A program made the translations under genes and the position numbers. Below are positions 41,141-50,802 of a stretch of 64,000 nucleotides of DNA, one piece after another. The stretch covers positions 21,406 through 85,405 of the forward strand of contig NZ_MUKP01000028.1 of NCBI RefSeq assembly GCF_002081715.1. Direction: 5' to 3'. This DNA comes from Nocardia donostiensis (GTDB lineage: Bacteria; Actinomycetota; Actinomycetes; Mycobacteriales; Mycobacteriaceae). Below the pieces are notes generated by a model, which searched no databases, was not told where the DNA came from, and saw nothing but the letters and a program-made list of their open reading frames with translations. Positions within the stretch are counted from its first letter, which is position 1. Every line of letters starts with the position of its first letter.

Positions 41141-42874
41141 TCATTCGGCAGTACTACCGGGGAGTGAGTCCGCTGTACCGAGACGGCGATAGCGAGCCTG
41201 ACGCGCTGCCCGCAGTTCGTCCGCCGGGACAGCACGCAGAGCGGCGAGTTCCTCGGCGATCGTGGCGACCATGCGACGAGCGAACTCCACGGGCTCGTCT
41301 GCCGCGTCGGGCTTTTCGACAACAATACGGTCCACGATGCCGTCGGCCAGCAGATCGGCGGCTCGAATACGCTGCGCTGCAGCCAACTCCGCGGCGTGAC
41401 AGGTATCGCGATACACGATTGCGCTGGCACCTTCCGGCGGCAGCGGAGCCAGCCAGCCGTGTGTCGCCGCAAGCACCCGGTCGGCCGGAAGCAACGCAAG
41501 CGCCCCGCCACCGGTTCCCTGCCCCAGCAACACCGACACAGTCGGGGTGTCCAACAGCACCAGATCCGCGATACAGCGGGCGATTTCCGGCGCAAGCCCC
41601 CGCTCCTCGGCCTCCTTCGACAGCGCTGCGCCGACCGTATCGATCACCAACACCAGCGGCAGCCGCAACTCCTGGGCGAGCTGCATACTGCGCCGCGCCT
41701 CCCGCAGCGCCGCAGGCCCCATGGTGTGCTCACCCCGCTGCCCGGACCGGTCGTGCCCGAACACCACACAGGGCTGCCCGCGGAAGCGCGCCAACGCCAG
41801 AACCACGGTGCGATCCGACTCCCCCTGCCCGGTGCCGCTCAACGGAACCCGCTGTGTCACCTGCCGCAGCAACTCCCGCAGCCCCGGACGGTCCGATCGG
41901 CGCGAAATCGTCACCGAATCCCAGGCGGCAATATCATTCGAGACGCCCTCGCTCCGGCTCGATACATCGGGTCCGGGGCGGCTCTTCGCGTGGACCGACG
42001 CCCGGGCTCCGCTGGACGCCGCTGCCTCGCTCGGCCGCCCGGCGGTCGACATTCGGTGTGTATTCCGTGAACCTGGAACGGCCTCCGCAACACCCGATTC
42101 GGGCTCAGCCGGGTGCTCGCCTCGAGCAGGAGTCTGCGCCGCGGCAGCAGACCCCGGTCCGGTAACAGCCGTTGTGGCGGTGACATCCGGGACACCGCTG
42201 AACACGCTGAGCGCGCGATGGGCTATGCGACGGAACACGGTCACGCCGACAACACCGTCGATAACCCCGTTGCGGTAAAGGTTTTCGGCGGTCTGCACGC
42301 CTTCGGGAAACGGGCGGTCGTAGAGGGCTTGGTAGACGCGCGGGCCGAGGAAACCGATGAGCGCCCCCGGCTGGGCGAAGGTCATATGTCCCAGCGAACC
42401 CCACGATGCGAAGACACCGCCCATGGTCGGGTCGCGCAGGTACACCACATAGGGATAGCCGGCCGCTTTGTGCGCGGCGACCGCACCTGCGATCTTCACC
42501 ATCTGCACGAACGCGACGGTGCCCTCCTGCATCCTGGTGCCGCCCGAGGTGGGTGAGGCAACCAGCGGCAGGCCGAGTTCGGTGGCGCGTTCAACGGCGG
42601 CGACGATCCGTTCGGCCGCGGCGACGCCGATCGAACCGGCGAGGAAACCGAACTCGCAGGCGATCACGGCAACAGGGCGGCCACGCAACAGACCCGAACC
42701 GGTGAGCACCGATTCGTCGGTACCGGCCGCATCTACCGCTTTGCGCAATTCCGCCTGGTAATGCTCGCGGCCGGTCACCGTCAGCGGTGGCCGGTCCCAG
42801 CTCGTGAACGAATCGGGGTCGAGCAGTGCGGCGATCAGCTCACGAGCGCTGATCCGTCTCGACGCACCGCTCAA
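41141..42874 (-). CDS. accD3: Acyl-CoA carboxylase carboxyltransferase, AccD3-like
   Basis: One chain carries both carboxyltransferase halves: N-terminal (about 1-245, SPTSGGTRMQEGTVAFVQM, DPTMGGVFASWG) and C-terminal (about 335-550, DTVGAALSKEAEERG, LLGQGTGGGALAL). An 85-residue Ala/Ser/Pro-rich linker joins them, which explains 577 versus about 495 residues in M. tuberculosis AccD3. It transfers CO2 from biotin to acyl-CoA. The start is a TTG at 42874 overlapping the GTPase stop (TTGA). The biotin-carrier subunit is not in the window. Confidence 0.83.
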   Translation of the reverse strand: MSGASRRISARELIAALLDPDSFTSWDRPPLTVTGREHYQAELRKAVDAAGTDESVLTGSGLLRGRPVAVIACEFGFLAGSIGVAAAERIVAAVERATELGLPLVASPTSGGTRMQEGTVAFVQMVKIAGAVAAHKAAGYPYVVYLRDPTMGGVFASWGSLGHMTFAQPGALIGFLGPRVYQALYDRPFPEGVQTAENLYRNGVIDGVVGVTVFRRIAHRALSVFSGVPDVTATTAVTGPGSAAAAQTPARGEHPAEPESGVAEAVPGSRNTHRMSTAGRPSEAAASSGARASVHAKSRPGPDVSSRSEGVSNDIAAWDSVTISRRSDRPGLRELLRQVTQRVPLSGTGQGESDRTVVLALARFRGQPCVVFGHDRSGQRGEHTMGPAALREARRSMQLAQELRLPLVLVIDTVGAALSKEAEERGLAPEIARCIADLVLLDTPTVSVLLGQGTGGGALALLPADRVLAATHGWLAPLPPEGASAIVYRDTCHAAELAAAQRIRAADLLADGIVDRIVVEKPDAADEPVEFARRMVATIAEELAALRAVPADELRAARQARYRRLGTADSLPGSTAE

Positions 42875-43473
42875 TAGCCCTGCATCACCTTGCGCAGCGC
42901 GTATTCGGTGAGTTCCACCAGGGCCTGTTTGGCCGGTTCCCGACGCCGGGCGTCGATGGACAGGATCGGGACATCGCCCGAAACGGCCAGCGCCTGACGG
43001 ATGTCCTCGATCGGATAGCGCGGCGCGTCGTCGAATTCGTTCAGCGCGACCAGGAAGGGCAGGTTACGCGCTTCGAAGTAGTCGACGGCGGCGAAACTGT
43101 CCTCCAGCCTGCGGGTGTCGACCAGCACGACCGCGCCGATGGCGCCTTTGATCAGGTCGTCCCACATGAACCAGAACCGGTACTGGCCTGGCGTGCCGAA
43201 CAGGTACAGCACCAGATCGTCGGCGAGGCTGATGCGGCCGAAGTCCATCGCCACCGTGGTGGTGTTCTTCATCGGGATACCGGTGAGATTGTCGATACCC
43301 GCGCTGGCATTGGTCACCAGCGCCTCGGTACGCAGCGGAACGATCTCCGAGACCGCGCCCACCAGCGTTGTTTTGCCCACGCCGAAACCACCCGCGACAA
43401 CAATCTTCGCCGATGTCGGCTTGCTGTTGCGCGTATCGACCTGGGCCGTCGAATCAAATACGCCGGAGTCCAC
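42871..43473 (-). CDS. cvnD: Conservon small GTPase, CvnD
   Basis: MglA/Cvn-type GTPase of 200 residues with P-loop GGFGVGKTT (28-36), switch region around TTTVAMDFGRI, LFGTPGQYRFWFMWDDL (DxxG region modified) and ALNEFDD in place of NKxD. In conservons it acts with the sensor CvnA, roadblock CvnB and DUF742 protein CvnC in a membrane complex resembling a G-protein-coupled system. It overlaps cvnC by 20 bases and accD3 by four. Confidence 0.9.
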   Translation of the reverse strand: MDSGVFDSTAQVDTRNSKPTSAKIVVAGGFGVGKTTLVGAVSEIVPLRTEALVTNASAGIDNLTGIPMKNTTTVAMDFGRISLADDLVLYLFGTPGQYRFWFMWDDLIKGAIGAVVLVDTRRLEDSFAAVDYFEARNLPFLVALNEFDDAPRYPIEDIRQALAVSGDVPILSIDARRREPAKQALVELTEYALRKVMQGY

Positions 43474-43828
43474 TGAGAACCCTTTCGATCAGCTCGCGAC
43501 GTTCATCGTCGCTGGAATCGTCTTTCAATGTCGCCGAAACGCGGACATGTCCGGCTTCGATGAGGTCTGCCACGAGTACCCGGGCCACCCCGATTGGTAT
43601 ACCCAATCGGGCCGCAACCTCAGCGACCGACGGCGATTCTCTGCACAACTCCACTATCGAGCTCTCGATGTTGGTCAGTTCGAACTGCCGCTCCAGGGCG
43701 ACCGGATGCGATGCGACGAGCGCCTCCAACGCCAACTCGACAGTGGGCCTGGTACGCCCCGCGGTCAGCGAATACGGGCGAACGAGACTGGGCTCGCCGC
43801 TACCCACGCGGTGATCTTCTATGTCCAT
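43454..43828 (-). CDS. cvnC: Conservon DUF742 protein, CvnC
   Basis: The 124 residues show the DUF742 pattern: SLVRPYSLTAGRTRPTVELALEALV, then a winged-helix-like region (CRESPSVAEVAARLGIPIGVARVLVADLIEAG). ATG 43828 is 8 bases after the cvnB stop; the frame to 43966 runs into cvnB and is ignored. It is translated with cvnD, which it overlaps. Confidence 0.9.
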   Translation of the reverse strand: MDIEDHRVGSGEPSLVRPYSLTAGRTRPTVELALEALVASHPVALERQFELTNIESSIVELCRESPSVAEVAARLGIPIGVARVLVADLIEAGHVRVSATLKDDSSDDERRELIERVLSGLRRI

Positions 43829-43835
43829 CCCACCA

Positions 43836-44249
43836 TCAGGAACCCATCGTGACGCGTGGAGTGGCCTGGACTGTCTGACCAACGCGCTCGACCAACAACG
43901 CCATCTCGTAGCCCACCTGACCGATATCACACGAGGTGTTGGTGAGGACTGCGAGATAAGACCCATCGCCTACGGCCATCAGTAGCAGGTAGCCGTGTTC
44001 CATTTCGACTACCGACTGTAGGACGGTGCCGCCTTCGAACAGGTTCGACACGCCCACCGAGAGGCTGGCCAGTCCGGCGGTAACGGCCGAAAGCTGCTCG
44101 GCGCGGTCGACCGGAAGCTGCGCACTCGCGGCCATCAACAGTCCGTCGGCTGAGACCAGCACGGCATGGGCTACGCCAGGAACCTCGTTGGCGAAGTTCG
44201 AAACCAGCCAATCCAGCTGACGGTTCGTACCACCTAGATCGGGGTTCAT
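43836..44249 (-). CDS. cvnB: Conservon roadblock/LC7 protein, CvnB
   Basis: Roadblock/LC7 fold of 137 residues (LDWLVSNFANEVPGVAHAVLVSADGLLM ... is represented by VPGVAHAVLVSADGL, ASLSVGVSNLFEGG and LAVLTNTSCDIGQVGYEM). In conservons it is the GTPase-activating or adaptor component for CvnD. ATG 44249 overlaps the cvnA stop (ATGA). Confidence 0.9.
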   Translation of the reverse strand: MNPDLGGTNRQLDWLVSNFANEVPGVAHAVLVSADGLLMAASAQLPVDRAEQLSAVTAGLASLSVGVSNLFEGGTVLQSVVEMEHGYLLLMAVGDGSYLAVLTNTSCDIGQVGYEMALLVERVGQTVQATPRVTMGS

Positions 44250-47200
44250 CGGTCTCCTTTATCTCCGGTTAGGTTCATTGCTCTCATTGCACGGCCATCC
44301 CGAACACCTTGCTGGTGACGACTCAAGCTTGACCTGATCGCCTCCGGATCGCGACTCGGGGCCCGATCGACGGCACCATTGACGGCGCCGGGAACCAGCC
44401 GACCACCCGGATTACGTTGCGGCAGACCGGCAGCCGTCCTGGTCTCGGATTCGGCCTCGCTCGCGCGGCGGGCGGCGATCCAGCCTTCGTCTCCTGGTGA
44501 TTCGAAGGAGGCAGCAGCCTGGGATCGGTCCGAATTCGGATCCGACAACCATGCCGACATCATTTCGGCGAAGATCGGCGTACCGCCCATCACGCCACTG
44601 CTTTCCGTCGCAGGCTGCAGCCTGGTCTGGAAGAACGAAGCGGTCTTCGCCGTACCGGAGCGAGCACTGTGCCTGCCCGGTTCGCGGCTGGTGCCGCCCT
44701 CGCTCTGCCCAGCGCCCGCCCCTTCGCTGCGCGCGGCAGGCGCGGAGGTTTCCCGCTGCGGCAGACCGACTCCGGGCGCGTTCTCGATACGCGGCCCCAG
44801 GCCGAGCGCACCGGGTTCCCGCTGCGGCAAACCACCCGGTCCACGTTGCGGTAAACCACCGGAAGCACGCTGCGGCAGACCACCCGAGGACGGGTCACGT
44901 TGCGGCAGACCACTGCTGCGCGAGGTGTCCGATCCACCGCGCTGCGGTAGACCATTGGACGATTCCCGCTGCGGTAGGCCGCTACCGGTCGGCTCACGCT
45001 GCGGCAAACCACCCGAGGACGGATCCCGCTGCGGCAGACCACTGCTGCGCGAGGTGTCCGATCCACCGCGCTGCGGTAGACCATTGGACGATTCCCGCTG
45101 CGGTAGGCCGCTACCGGTCGGCTCACGCTGCGGCAAACCACCGGAAGTCGGCTCACGCTGCGGCAAACCGCTATCAGCCGGCTCACGCTGCGGCAGACCG
45201 CTACCGGTCGTACCCAGATCACGCTGCGGCAGACCACCCGAAGACGGTCCCCGCTGCGGCAAACCACCAGAGGACGGTTCGCGCTGCGGCAAACCACCGG
45301 AGGACGGCTCACGCTGCGGCAAACCGTTGTCACCGCTCTCACGTGACGGCAGGCCCGGCCGGGTCCCGCGCTGCGGCAAGTCCCTGTCGGAAGCCGGACC
45401 CGAATCCCGCTGCGGCAGACCACCAGAGGTGTCCCGTTCCGGCGAACCCGAGGTAGCGGGATCCCGCTGCGGCAGACCGCTGGACGGTTCCCGCTGCGGC
45501 AAGCCTCCCGAAGACGGCGTACGCTGCGGCAGACCGCTACCGGTCGTCCCCGGATCGCGCTGCGGCAGACCACCGGTCCGCGGTCCGCGCTGCGGCAGGC
45601 TGTTGCCCGCGGACGGTGCGGAATCACGCTGCGGCAGACCACCGGTTTCCCGCGGCGAAGGCCCGCCTGCACGGGGCTCCCGCGCAGGCAATCCGCCTGT
45701 TCCCGATTCGCGCGCAGGCAATCCGCCCGTTCCCGATTCGCGTGCGGGCACACCGCCTGTGCCCGGTTCGCGCTGCGGCAGACCGCTCGGCCCCTGTGGG
45801 CGCTGCGGCGTCTCCGAAAAACCGGTGGCACCGGGTGCGCGCTGCGGCAAGCCGGTTTCCCGCGACGCCGCGGGTGCGGAAGTACCCGAGCCGGTTTCCC
45901 GGCCGCGCGCGGTATCCGGTTCGCGATGCGGCGCGCCGTTCGCGCCCGGCTGACGCTGCGGCAGACCATTGGTGTTCGGTGCGGGGGCTCCGCTACCGCC
46001 GGGCTGCCGCTGCGGCAGACCGCCCGGCTTCCCGTCGCGCGGCAGTTGACCGGCCGCGGGTGGTGTGCCCGCGGCGCTGCCCGGCTGCCGCTGCTGCGGC
46101 GGCGTGCCGCCCGGTGCGAGATTGCGTTTGGGCAGCGCCGCGGCGGCGAGCTTGCCCCGCTGCGGCATATTCGTCTGCTTGCCGGATGCGGCACGCAAGC
46201 TGGTCGCGGACTGGTCGTCTTCACCGCGCAAGCCCGAGGCCATCGCGGAGCCCGGCTGCCGCTGCGGTAGCCCGCCGGGTGCTTGACCACCGGAACCGGC
46301 GGGAATCGGCCCGCTGACACCGGGGTCGACGGTGACCATCATGTTCCCGGTCGGGGTGCGGCTGATCCCACGCGTCTGCATCGACTGGGTCGGCTGCTGC
46401 TGTGCGGCGGCGGGCTGCTGCCGCTTCTGCTGGGCTGCGGCATGCGGTGATGGCACCACCGGCTGCGGCCCGGATGCGGCGGTTACCGGCATGATCGTGG
46501 CCTGGCCCGCGACGATGAGACCGACCGGCACGTGCACGGTGACGGTCACACCGGGATCGCGCGCAGTGTCGAAGGTGGGGCGCAGCCGCACGGTGAGCCC
46601 GTGCCGCTCGGCCAGTCGCCCGACGACGAACAGACCCATATGCCGCGCCGTGTCCGGCCCGGGCTCGGCGGTCGACTCCAGCTTGCGGTTGATCTCGGCC
46701 ATCTCCGTCGGCGGCATACCGATACCGCGGTCGGCGACCTCGATGAGCAGCCCCTGGTCGTGCGCCTGGGCGAAGGTGAACTTGACGTCGGTCTCCGGCG
46801 GCGACGCCCGCAACGCGTTGTCCAGCAACTCGGCGAACAGATGCGCCAGGTCGGAGGCCGCCGGTTCCTTCAGCGCACCGCGCGGGGTGGCGCCCAGTTT
46901 GACTCGTTCGTAGTCCTCGACCTCGGAGATCGCGGCGCGTAGCACGTCGGCGATCTCGACCGGTGCGGATTTGGCGCGGCGCTGTTTGGTGCCGGCGAGG
47001 ATCAGCAGGTTGTCACCGTTACGGCGCATACGAGCGGCAAGATGGTCCAGCCGGAACAGGTTCTCCAGCAGGCGGGGGTCCTTCTCGTCGTACTCCATCG
47101 CCTCGATGAGGCTGAGCTGATGGTCGACGAGCGATTTACTGCGCCGGGCCAGGGTTTCGAACATATCGTTGACCTGCGAACGCATCTGTGCCTGATCGCT

Positions 47201-48415
47201 GGCCAGACGCAGCGCCTGCCCGTGGATATCGTCTACGGCGCGGGCCAGCTGACCGATCTCCTCCTCGCTGCGGATCGGCATCGGTTCCAGCGGCACCTGT
47301 TCCGGGGATGCGCCGTTACGCAGTTGCGCGACCTCATGCGGCAGATCGCTTTCCGCGACACGCAGCGCCGCCAGTCGCAGCAGGTGCAGCGGCACGATCA
47401 TCGATCGTGCCACGAACACCGCGAGCACCAGCGCGGCCAGGATGGTGAGCAACACCACTATCGAGTAGATGATGGCGTCCGCCAATGCGCTGTCGGCCAG
47501 CGACTGCACGCCGCCGTCGATCGCGGCGGTGGACTCGCTGACCATCTTCTCGTAGGTGGCGAGGTCATCCAGGACCGAGGAGCGCAGTTCACCGAGCGGA
47601 AGCTGACCGGACTGGGCTTGCGGGCCGGTCAGCACCTGCAGCCGGTGGTCGATGCCCTGGCGCAACGAGGCGATATCGGGGTCATTGTCCGGATAGCGCT
47701 GGGCCAGCACGTTCAAGATCGTGCGTTCGGTGTTCGCCGCGATCAGATAGCTTTGGATACCGGCGGAGGGGTCGCGCAGGATATCGGCCAGCCCGACCAC
47801 CTCGCCGAGCAGGTTGGCTCGGGCGTTCAGCGAGTCGACCAGCCGAAGTTTGTCCGCGTCGATACTTGGGTTGCTCACCTGAGCGGCTACGGCTTCCACC
47901 GCGCGCACGCCTGCGCTGCGATGGACATCGATCTGCGCCGCCGCTTCGGTCGCGGGCAGGGTGGACAGCGCCTTGCCGTTGGCCCGTACGCCCTTGGCCA
48001 GTTCGATCATCTCGTCGACCGCTGCCTGCGCTTCGGGGACGTCGGAGAGTTCACCGACGATGGACTCCGCGTCACTGATCGACTTGTCCAAGGCGGCCAG
48101 GTTGTCGTCGGTCACCAACGATCGCCCTGGAGCGACCGCGATGACTGCAGAGCCTGCCACGGTCGAGGTCGCTGCGCTCAGGCCGGTGATGGTCGGGATG
48201 TAGCTGACGTTCTCGGCGGCATCGGCCAGCCGGTTCGCCTCGCTCCACTGGGACGAGATCCTGGACACGCCGAGTCCGACCGCGACCGCCAGCGGTACGG
48301 CGAGTACGGCCGTAACCTTCCAGCGCAGGTCCCAGTTGCTGAGCGCCCAGCGCTTCCTGCCGGACCTAGCGGCGTCACGCATCTCCCTCTCACTTTCCAA
48401 ACTGGCCCCAGCCAT
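44246..48415 (-). CDS. cvnA: Conservon sensor histidine kinase CvnA with a giant LPQR-repeat tail
   Basis: Membrane helices at about 36-52 and 314-336 enclose an extracytoplasmic NIT-type sensor domain (nitrate/nitrite-sensing family). HAMP follows (337-415), then a dimerisation helix with His458 (RLDHLAARMRR) and an ATPase domain with N-box Asn533 (ELLDNALRAS) and G-box DRGIGM (562-567). Residues 650-1230 are Pro/Gln/Arg-rich with about 32 copies of LPQR in 9-14-residue units. The last 120 residues hold a conserved tail (FAEMMSAWLSDPN). The repeat region makes the protein 1389 residues long. Met12 is an alternative start. The four cvn genes overlap or nearly touch and form one operon with accD3. 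Confidence 0.9.
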   Translation of the reverse strand: MAGASLESEREMRDAARSGRKRWALSNWDLRWKVTAVLAVPLAVAVGLGVSRISSQWSEANRLADAAENVSYIPTITGLSAATSTVAGSAVIAVAPGRSLVTDDNLAALDKSISDAESIVGELSDVPEAQAAVDEMIELAKGVRANGKALSTLPATEAAAQIDVHRSAGVRAVEAVAAQVSNPSIDADKLRLVDSLNARANLLGEVVGLADILRDPSAGIQSYLIAANTERTILNVLAQRYPDNDPDIASLRQGIDHRLQVLTGPQAQSGQLPLGELRSSVLDDLATYEKMVSESTAAIDGGVQSLADSALADAIIYSIVVLLTILAALVLAVFVARSMIVPLHLLRLAALRVAESDLPHEVAQLRNGASPEQVPLEPMPIRSEEEIGQLARAVDDIHGQALRLASDQAQMRSQVNDMFETLARRSKSLVDHQLSLIEAMEYDEKDPRLLENLFRLDHLAARMRRNGDNLLILAGTKQRRAKSAPVEIADVLRAAISEVEDYERVKLGATPRGALKEPAASDLAHLFAELLDNALRASPPETDVKFTFAQAHDQGLLIEVADRGIGMPPTEMAEINRKLESTAEPGPDTARHMGLFVVGRLAERHGLTVRLRPTFDTARDPGVTVTVHVPVGLIVAGQATIMPVTAASGPQPVVPSPHAAAQQKRQQPAAAQQQPTQSMQTRGISRTPTGNMMVTVDPGVSGPIPAGSGGQAPGGLPQRQPGSAMASGLRGEDDQSATSLRAASGKQTNMPQRGKLAAAALPKRNLAPGGTPPQQRQPGSAAGTPPAAGQLPRDGKPGGLPQRQPGGSGAPAPNTNGLPQRQPGANGAPHREPDTARGRETGSGTSAPAASRETGLPQRAPGATGFSETPQRPQGPSGLPQREPGTGGVPARESGTGGLPARESGTGGLPAREPRAGGPSPRETGGLPQRDSAPSAGNSLPQRGPRTGGLPQRDPGTTGSGLPQRTPSSGGLPQREPSSGLPQRDPATSGSPERDTSGGLPQRDSGPASDRDLPQRGTRPGLPSRESGDNGLPQREPSSGGLPQREPSSGGLPQRGPSSGGLPQRDLGTTGSGLPQREPADSGLPQREPTSGGLPQREPTGSGLPQRESSNGLPQRGGSDTSRSSGLPQRDPSSGGLPQREPTGSGLPQRESSNGLPQRGGSDTSRSSGLPQRDPSSGGLPQRASGGLPQRGPGGLPQREPGALGLGPRIENAPGVGLPQRETSAPAARSEGAGAGQSEGGTSREPGRHSARSGTAKTASFFQTRLQPATESSGVMGGTPIFAEMMSAWLSDPNSDRSQAAASFESPGDEGWIAARRASEAESETRTAAGLPQRNPGGRLVPGAVNGAVDRAPSRDPEAIRSSLSRHQQGVRDGRAMRAMNLTGDKGDR
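44901..45158. repeat. 129-bp tandem duplication inside the cvnA repeat region
   Basis: Two successive 129-bp units (44901-45029, 45030-45158) are almost identical over about 110 bp. They encode a 43-residue superunit of four LPQR motifs: LPQRDPSSGG, LPQREPTGSG, LPQRESSNG, LPQRGGSDTSRSSG. The identity at DNA level points to recent duplication in frame. Confidence 0.85.
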
Positions 48416-48698
48416 GCACCATCAGCGCAGCTCCACACTCGCATGATGGTTCGACGAGTGAGGCTGGCCGAGGACTGCGGCTGGCCGAGAAATTGCGTCT
48501 ACGACGGACCGAAATAAGTGACATCAGATTCTAACGGATCAATAACTTCTTGGTGTACCCCGCACGGGTACGCACCCGTTGACCAGCCTGTTCCAGGCAA
48601 AACCAAAGGTCGCGGCACCCGTCCGGGGGTCGCGTGAAGTCTGCCACAATCGTGCTGATCTATCGAGGTGGGTATGCAGCGAGGCTAGGGAGCACGGG

Positions 48699-50675
48699 TT
48701 GAACGCGAGGAATGAGTACCGACCGGTCTATCAGACCAGCTTGGTCGATCCCGCCGAGTTCTGGACCCGGGCGGCCGAAGCCGTCGACTGGGACATACCC
48801 CCGACGCAGGTGCTCGACACCAACGCTCGCCCGTCGGCACGGTGGTTCACCGACGGCAAACTCAACACCTCGTACAACGCGCTCGATCGTCATGTGCACG
48901 AATCCGCTGGTCGCGCCCAGCAACCCGCCTTGATCTACGACTCGGCGATGACCGGCGCGAAAAAAACCTACACCTATGCCGAACTGCTGGACGAGGTGGC
49001 GGTTTTCGCGGGCGCTATGCTGCGGCTGGGGGTACGTACCGGGGACCGTGTAGTCATCTACCTGCCGATGATCCCCGAAGCGGTGATCGCGATGCTGGCG
49101 TGCGCGCGGATCGGCGCGGTGCATTCGGTCGTCTTCGGCGGTTTCGCCGCACCGGAGCTGGCCGCACGTATCGACGACGCCGAACCGGTGTTGATCATCA
49201 CAGCTTCCGGTGGCCTGGAGCCGGGCCGCCGCATCGAATACCCGCCGATCGTGCTGCAGGCGCTTGACCTGACGACGACAACCGCCCCGCGCACCGTTCT
49301 GGTCAAACAGCGTCCCGGTTTCCCCACCATCACCTTCACGCCGCCGCAGGCCGCCACCGAATCCCTGCCCAGTTCAGCTGATTCGATCGCGGCTCAATGG
49401 CTGGACTGGGACGACGCGGTGCGCGACGCGGAACCCGCCGACCCGGTGTCGGTGGGCGCAACCGATCCACTCTACATCCTCTACACCTCGGGTACCACCG
49501 GGCGGCCGAAGGGGGTGGTCCGCGACAACGGCGGGCACGCGGTAGCGCTGACCTGGTCGATGCGCAATATCTACGATGTGGGGCCAGGTCAGGTGATGTG
49601 GACCGCCTCCGATGTCGGCTGGGTGGTCGGCCACTCCTATATCGTTTATGCGCCGCTGTTGGTCGGCGCCACCACGCTGCTTTACGAGGGCAAACCGGTC
49701 GGCACCCCGGACGCGGGCGCGCACTGGCGGGTGGTCGCCGAACACAATGTGCAGGTTTTCTTCACCGCGCCGACCTCGCTGCGGGCGATTCGCCGCGCCG
49801 ATCCGGACGCTGCGCTGGCCCACAGCCACGACCTGTCGTCGTTGCGGGCGCTGTTCTGTGCGGGGGAACGCCTCGACCCGGCCACCTACGAGTGGGCGGT
49901 GCACACCCTGCTCGCGGATCGGCCGGACTGCCCGGTGGTCGACCACTGGTGGCAGACCGAAACCGGCTGGCCGATCTGCGCCAACCCGCTCGGCTTACAG
50001 CAGCTGCCCATCAAACCCGGCTCCGCTTCGGTGCCGGTACCCGGTTTCCGGCTGCGGGTGCTGAACTCCTCGGGCAACCCGGTCCCGGCCAATACCGAAG
50101 GCAATATCGTCATCGGGCTTCCGCTGCCACCCGGAACGCTCACCGGTCTGTGGCGTGACGACGAACGCTTCCTCCGCTCCTACCTATCGACCTATCCGGG
50201 TCACTACCTGACCGGCGACTCCGGCTATTTCGACGACGACGGCTATCTATATGTCCTCGGCCGCAGCGACGATGTGATCAATATGGCCGGGCACCGGCTG
50301 TCCGCGGGCAGTATCGAAGCCGCGATCGCCGGACACGACGCGGTCGCCGAATGCGCGGTGATCGGTCTCGCCGATGAACTCAAGGGCCAGCGCCCGATCG
50401 CCTATGTGGTGTTGAAAACCGACGCCACCATCCAACCGGCGGTACTGCGCGACCAGCTGATCCATCGGGTGCGTGAGCAGATCGGCGCGATCGCCACCCT
50501 GCACGATGTGGTGGTGGTTCCGGCGCTGCCGAAAACCCGGTCGGGCAAGATCCTGCGCAAAACCATCAGGCAGATCACCGCGGGCGAACCCTACGATGTG
50601 CCGTCGACCATCGAGGACCCCACTGTGTTGACCGTGTTGGCGCAGCAGGTCGAGGCCACCCGCTCCGGCGCGTGA
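48699..50675 (+). CDS. prpE: Propionyl-CoA synthetase-like acyl-CoA synthetase (PrpE family)
   Basis: ATP-dependent ligase that makes propionyl- or acetyl-CoA. The 658 residues begin with the PrpE-type EYRPVYQTSLVDPAEFWTRAA and contain GGFAAPELAARIDDAEPVL, the AMP-binding P-loop YILYTSGTTGRPKGV, WWQTETGWPI, TGDSGYFDDDGY and the regulatory acetylation Lys in RSGKILRKT. TTG 48699 is the best start; upstream frame lacks ATG/GTG. It diverges from cvnA. The methylcitrate genes prpBCD are not present. Confidence 0.86.
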   Translation: MNARNEYRPVYQTSLVDPAEFWTRAAEAVDWDIPPTQVLDTNARPSARWFTDGKLNTSYNALDRHVHESAGRAQQPALIYDSAMTGAKKTYTYAELLDEVAVFAGAMLRLGVRTGDRVVIYLPMIPEAVIAMLACARIGAVHSVVFGGFAAPELAARIDDAEPVLIITASGGLEPGRRIEYPPIVLQALDLTTTTAPRTVLVKQRPGFPTITFTPPQAATESLPSSADSIAAQWLDWDDAVRDAEPADPVSVGATDPLYILYTSGTTGRPKGVVRDNGGHAVALTWSMRNIYDVGPGQVMWTASDVGWVVGHSYIVYAPLLVGATTLLYEGKPVGTPDAGAHWRVVAEHNVQVFFTAPTSLRAIRRADPDAALAHSHDLSSLRALFCAGERLDPATYEWAVHTLLADRPDCPVVDHWWQTETGWPICANPLGLQQLPIKPGSASVPVPGFRLRVLNSSGNPVPANTEGNIVIGLPLPPGTLTGLWRDDERFLRSYLSTYPGHYLTGDSGYFDDDGYLYVLGRSDDVINMAGHRLSAGSIEAAIAGHDAVAECAVIGLADELKGQRPIAYVVLKTDATIQPAVLRDQLIHRVREQIGAIATLHDVVVVPALPKTRSGKILRKTIRQITAGEPYDVPSTIEDPTVLTVLAQQVEATRSGA

Positions 50676-50802
50676 GGGAAGACCACTGTCTTTAGAGTCT
50701 TCTCAGACATAGTTCACACCGCTGCCAGTCCCCACCCATAACGTCGAGGCGGTCCGGCTCGGCCGGGCGTCAACCGTTCCTCGATCTCAGGAGACAGCAC
50801 CG

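Noticed and set aside
45364..45860. GCTGCGGCAAGCC-like strings resembling the RAE core
   Set aside because: They lie inside the cvnA coding repeat and lack the flanking inverted arms.
44379..45953. 524-codon plus-strand frame made of CGRPP/CGKPP repeats
   Set aside because: Antisense of the LPQR-coding region of cvnA; its repeats simply mirror that tract.
44690..46330. Short regular repeats that look like a CRISPR array
   Set aside because: The period is 27-42 bases and always a multiple of three, the frame stays open, and 'spacers' encode similar residues; it is a coding repeat.
47042..48517. 491-codon plus-strand frame opposite cvnA
   Set aside because: Antisense shadow of the NIT, HAMP and kinase domains.
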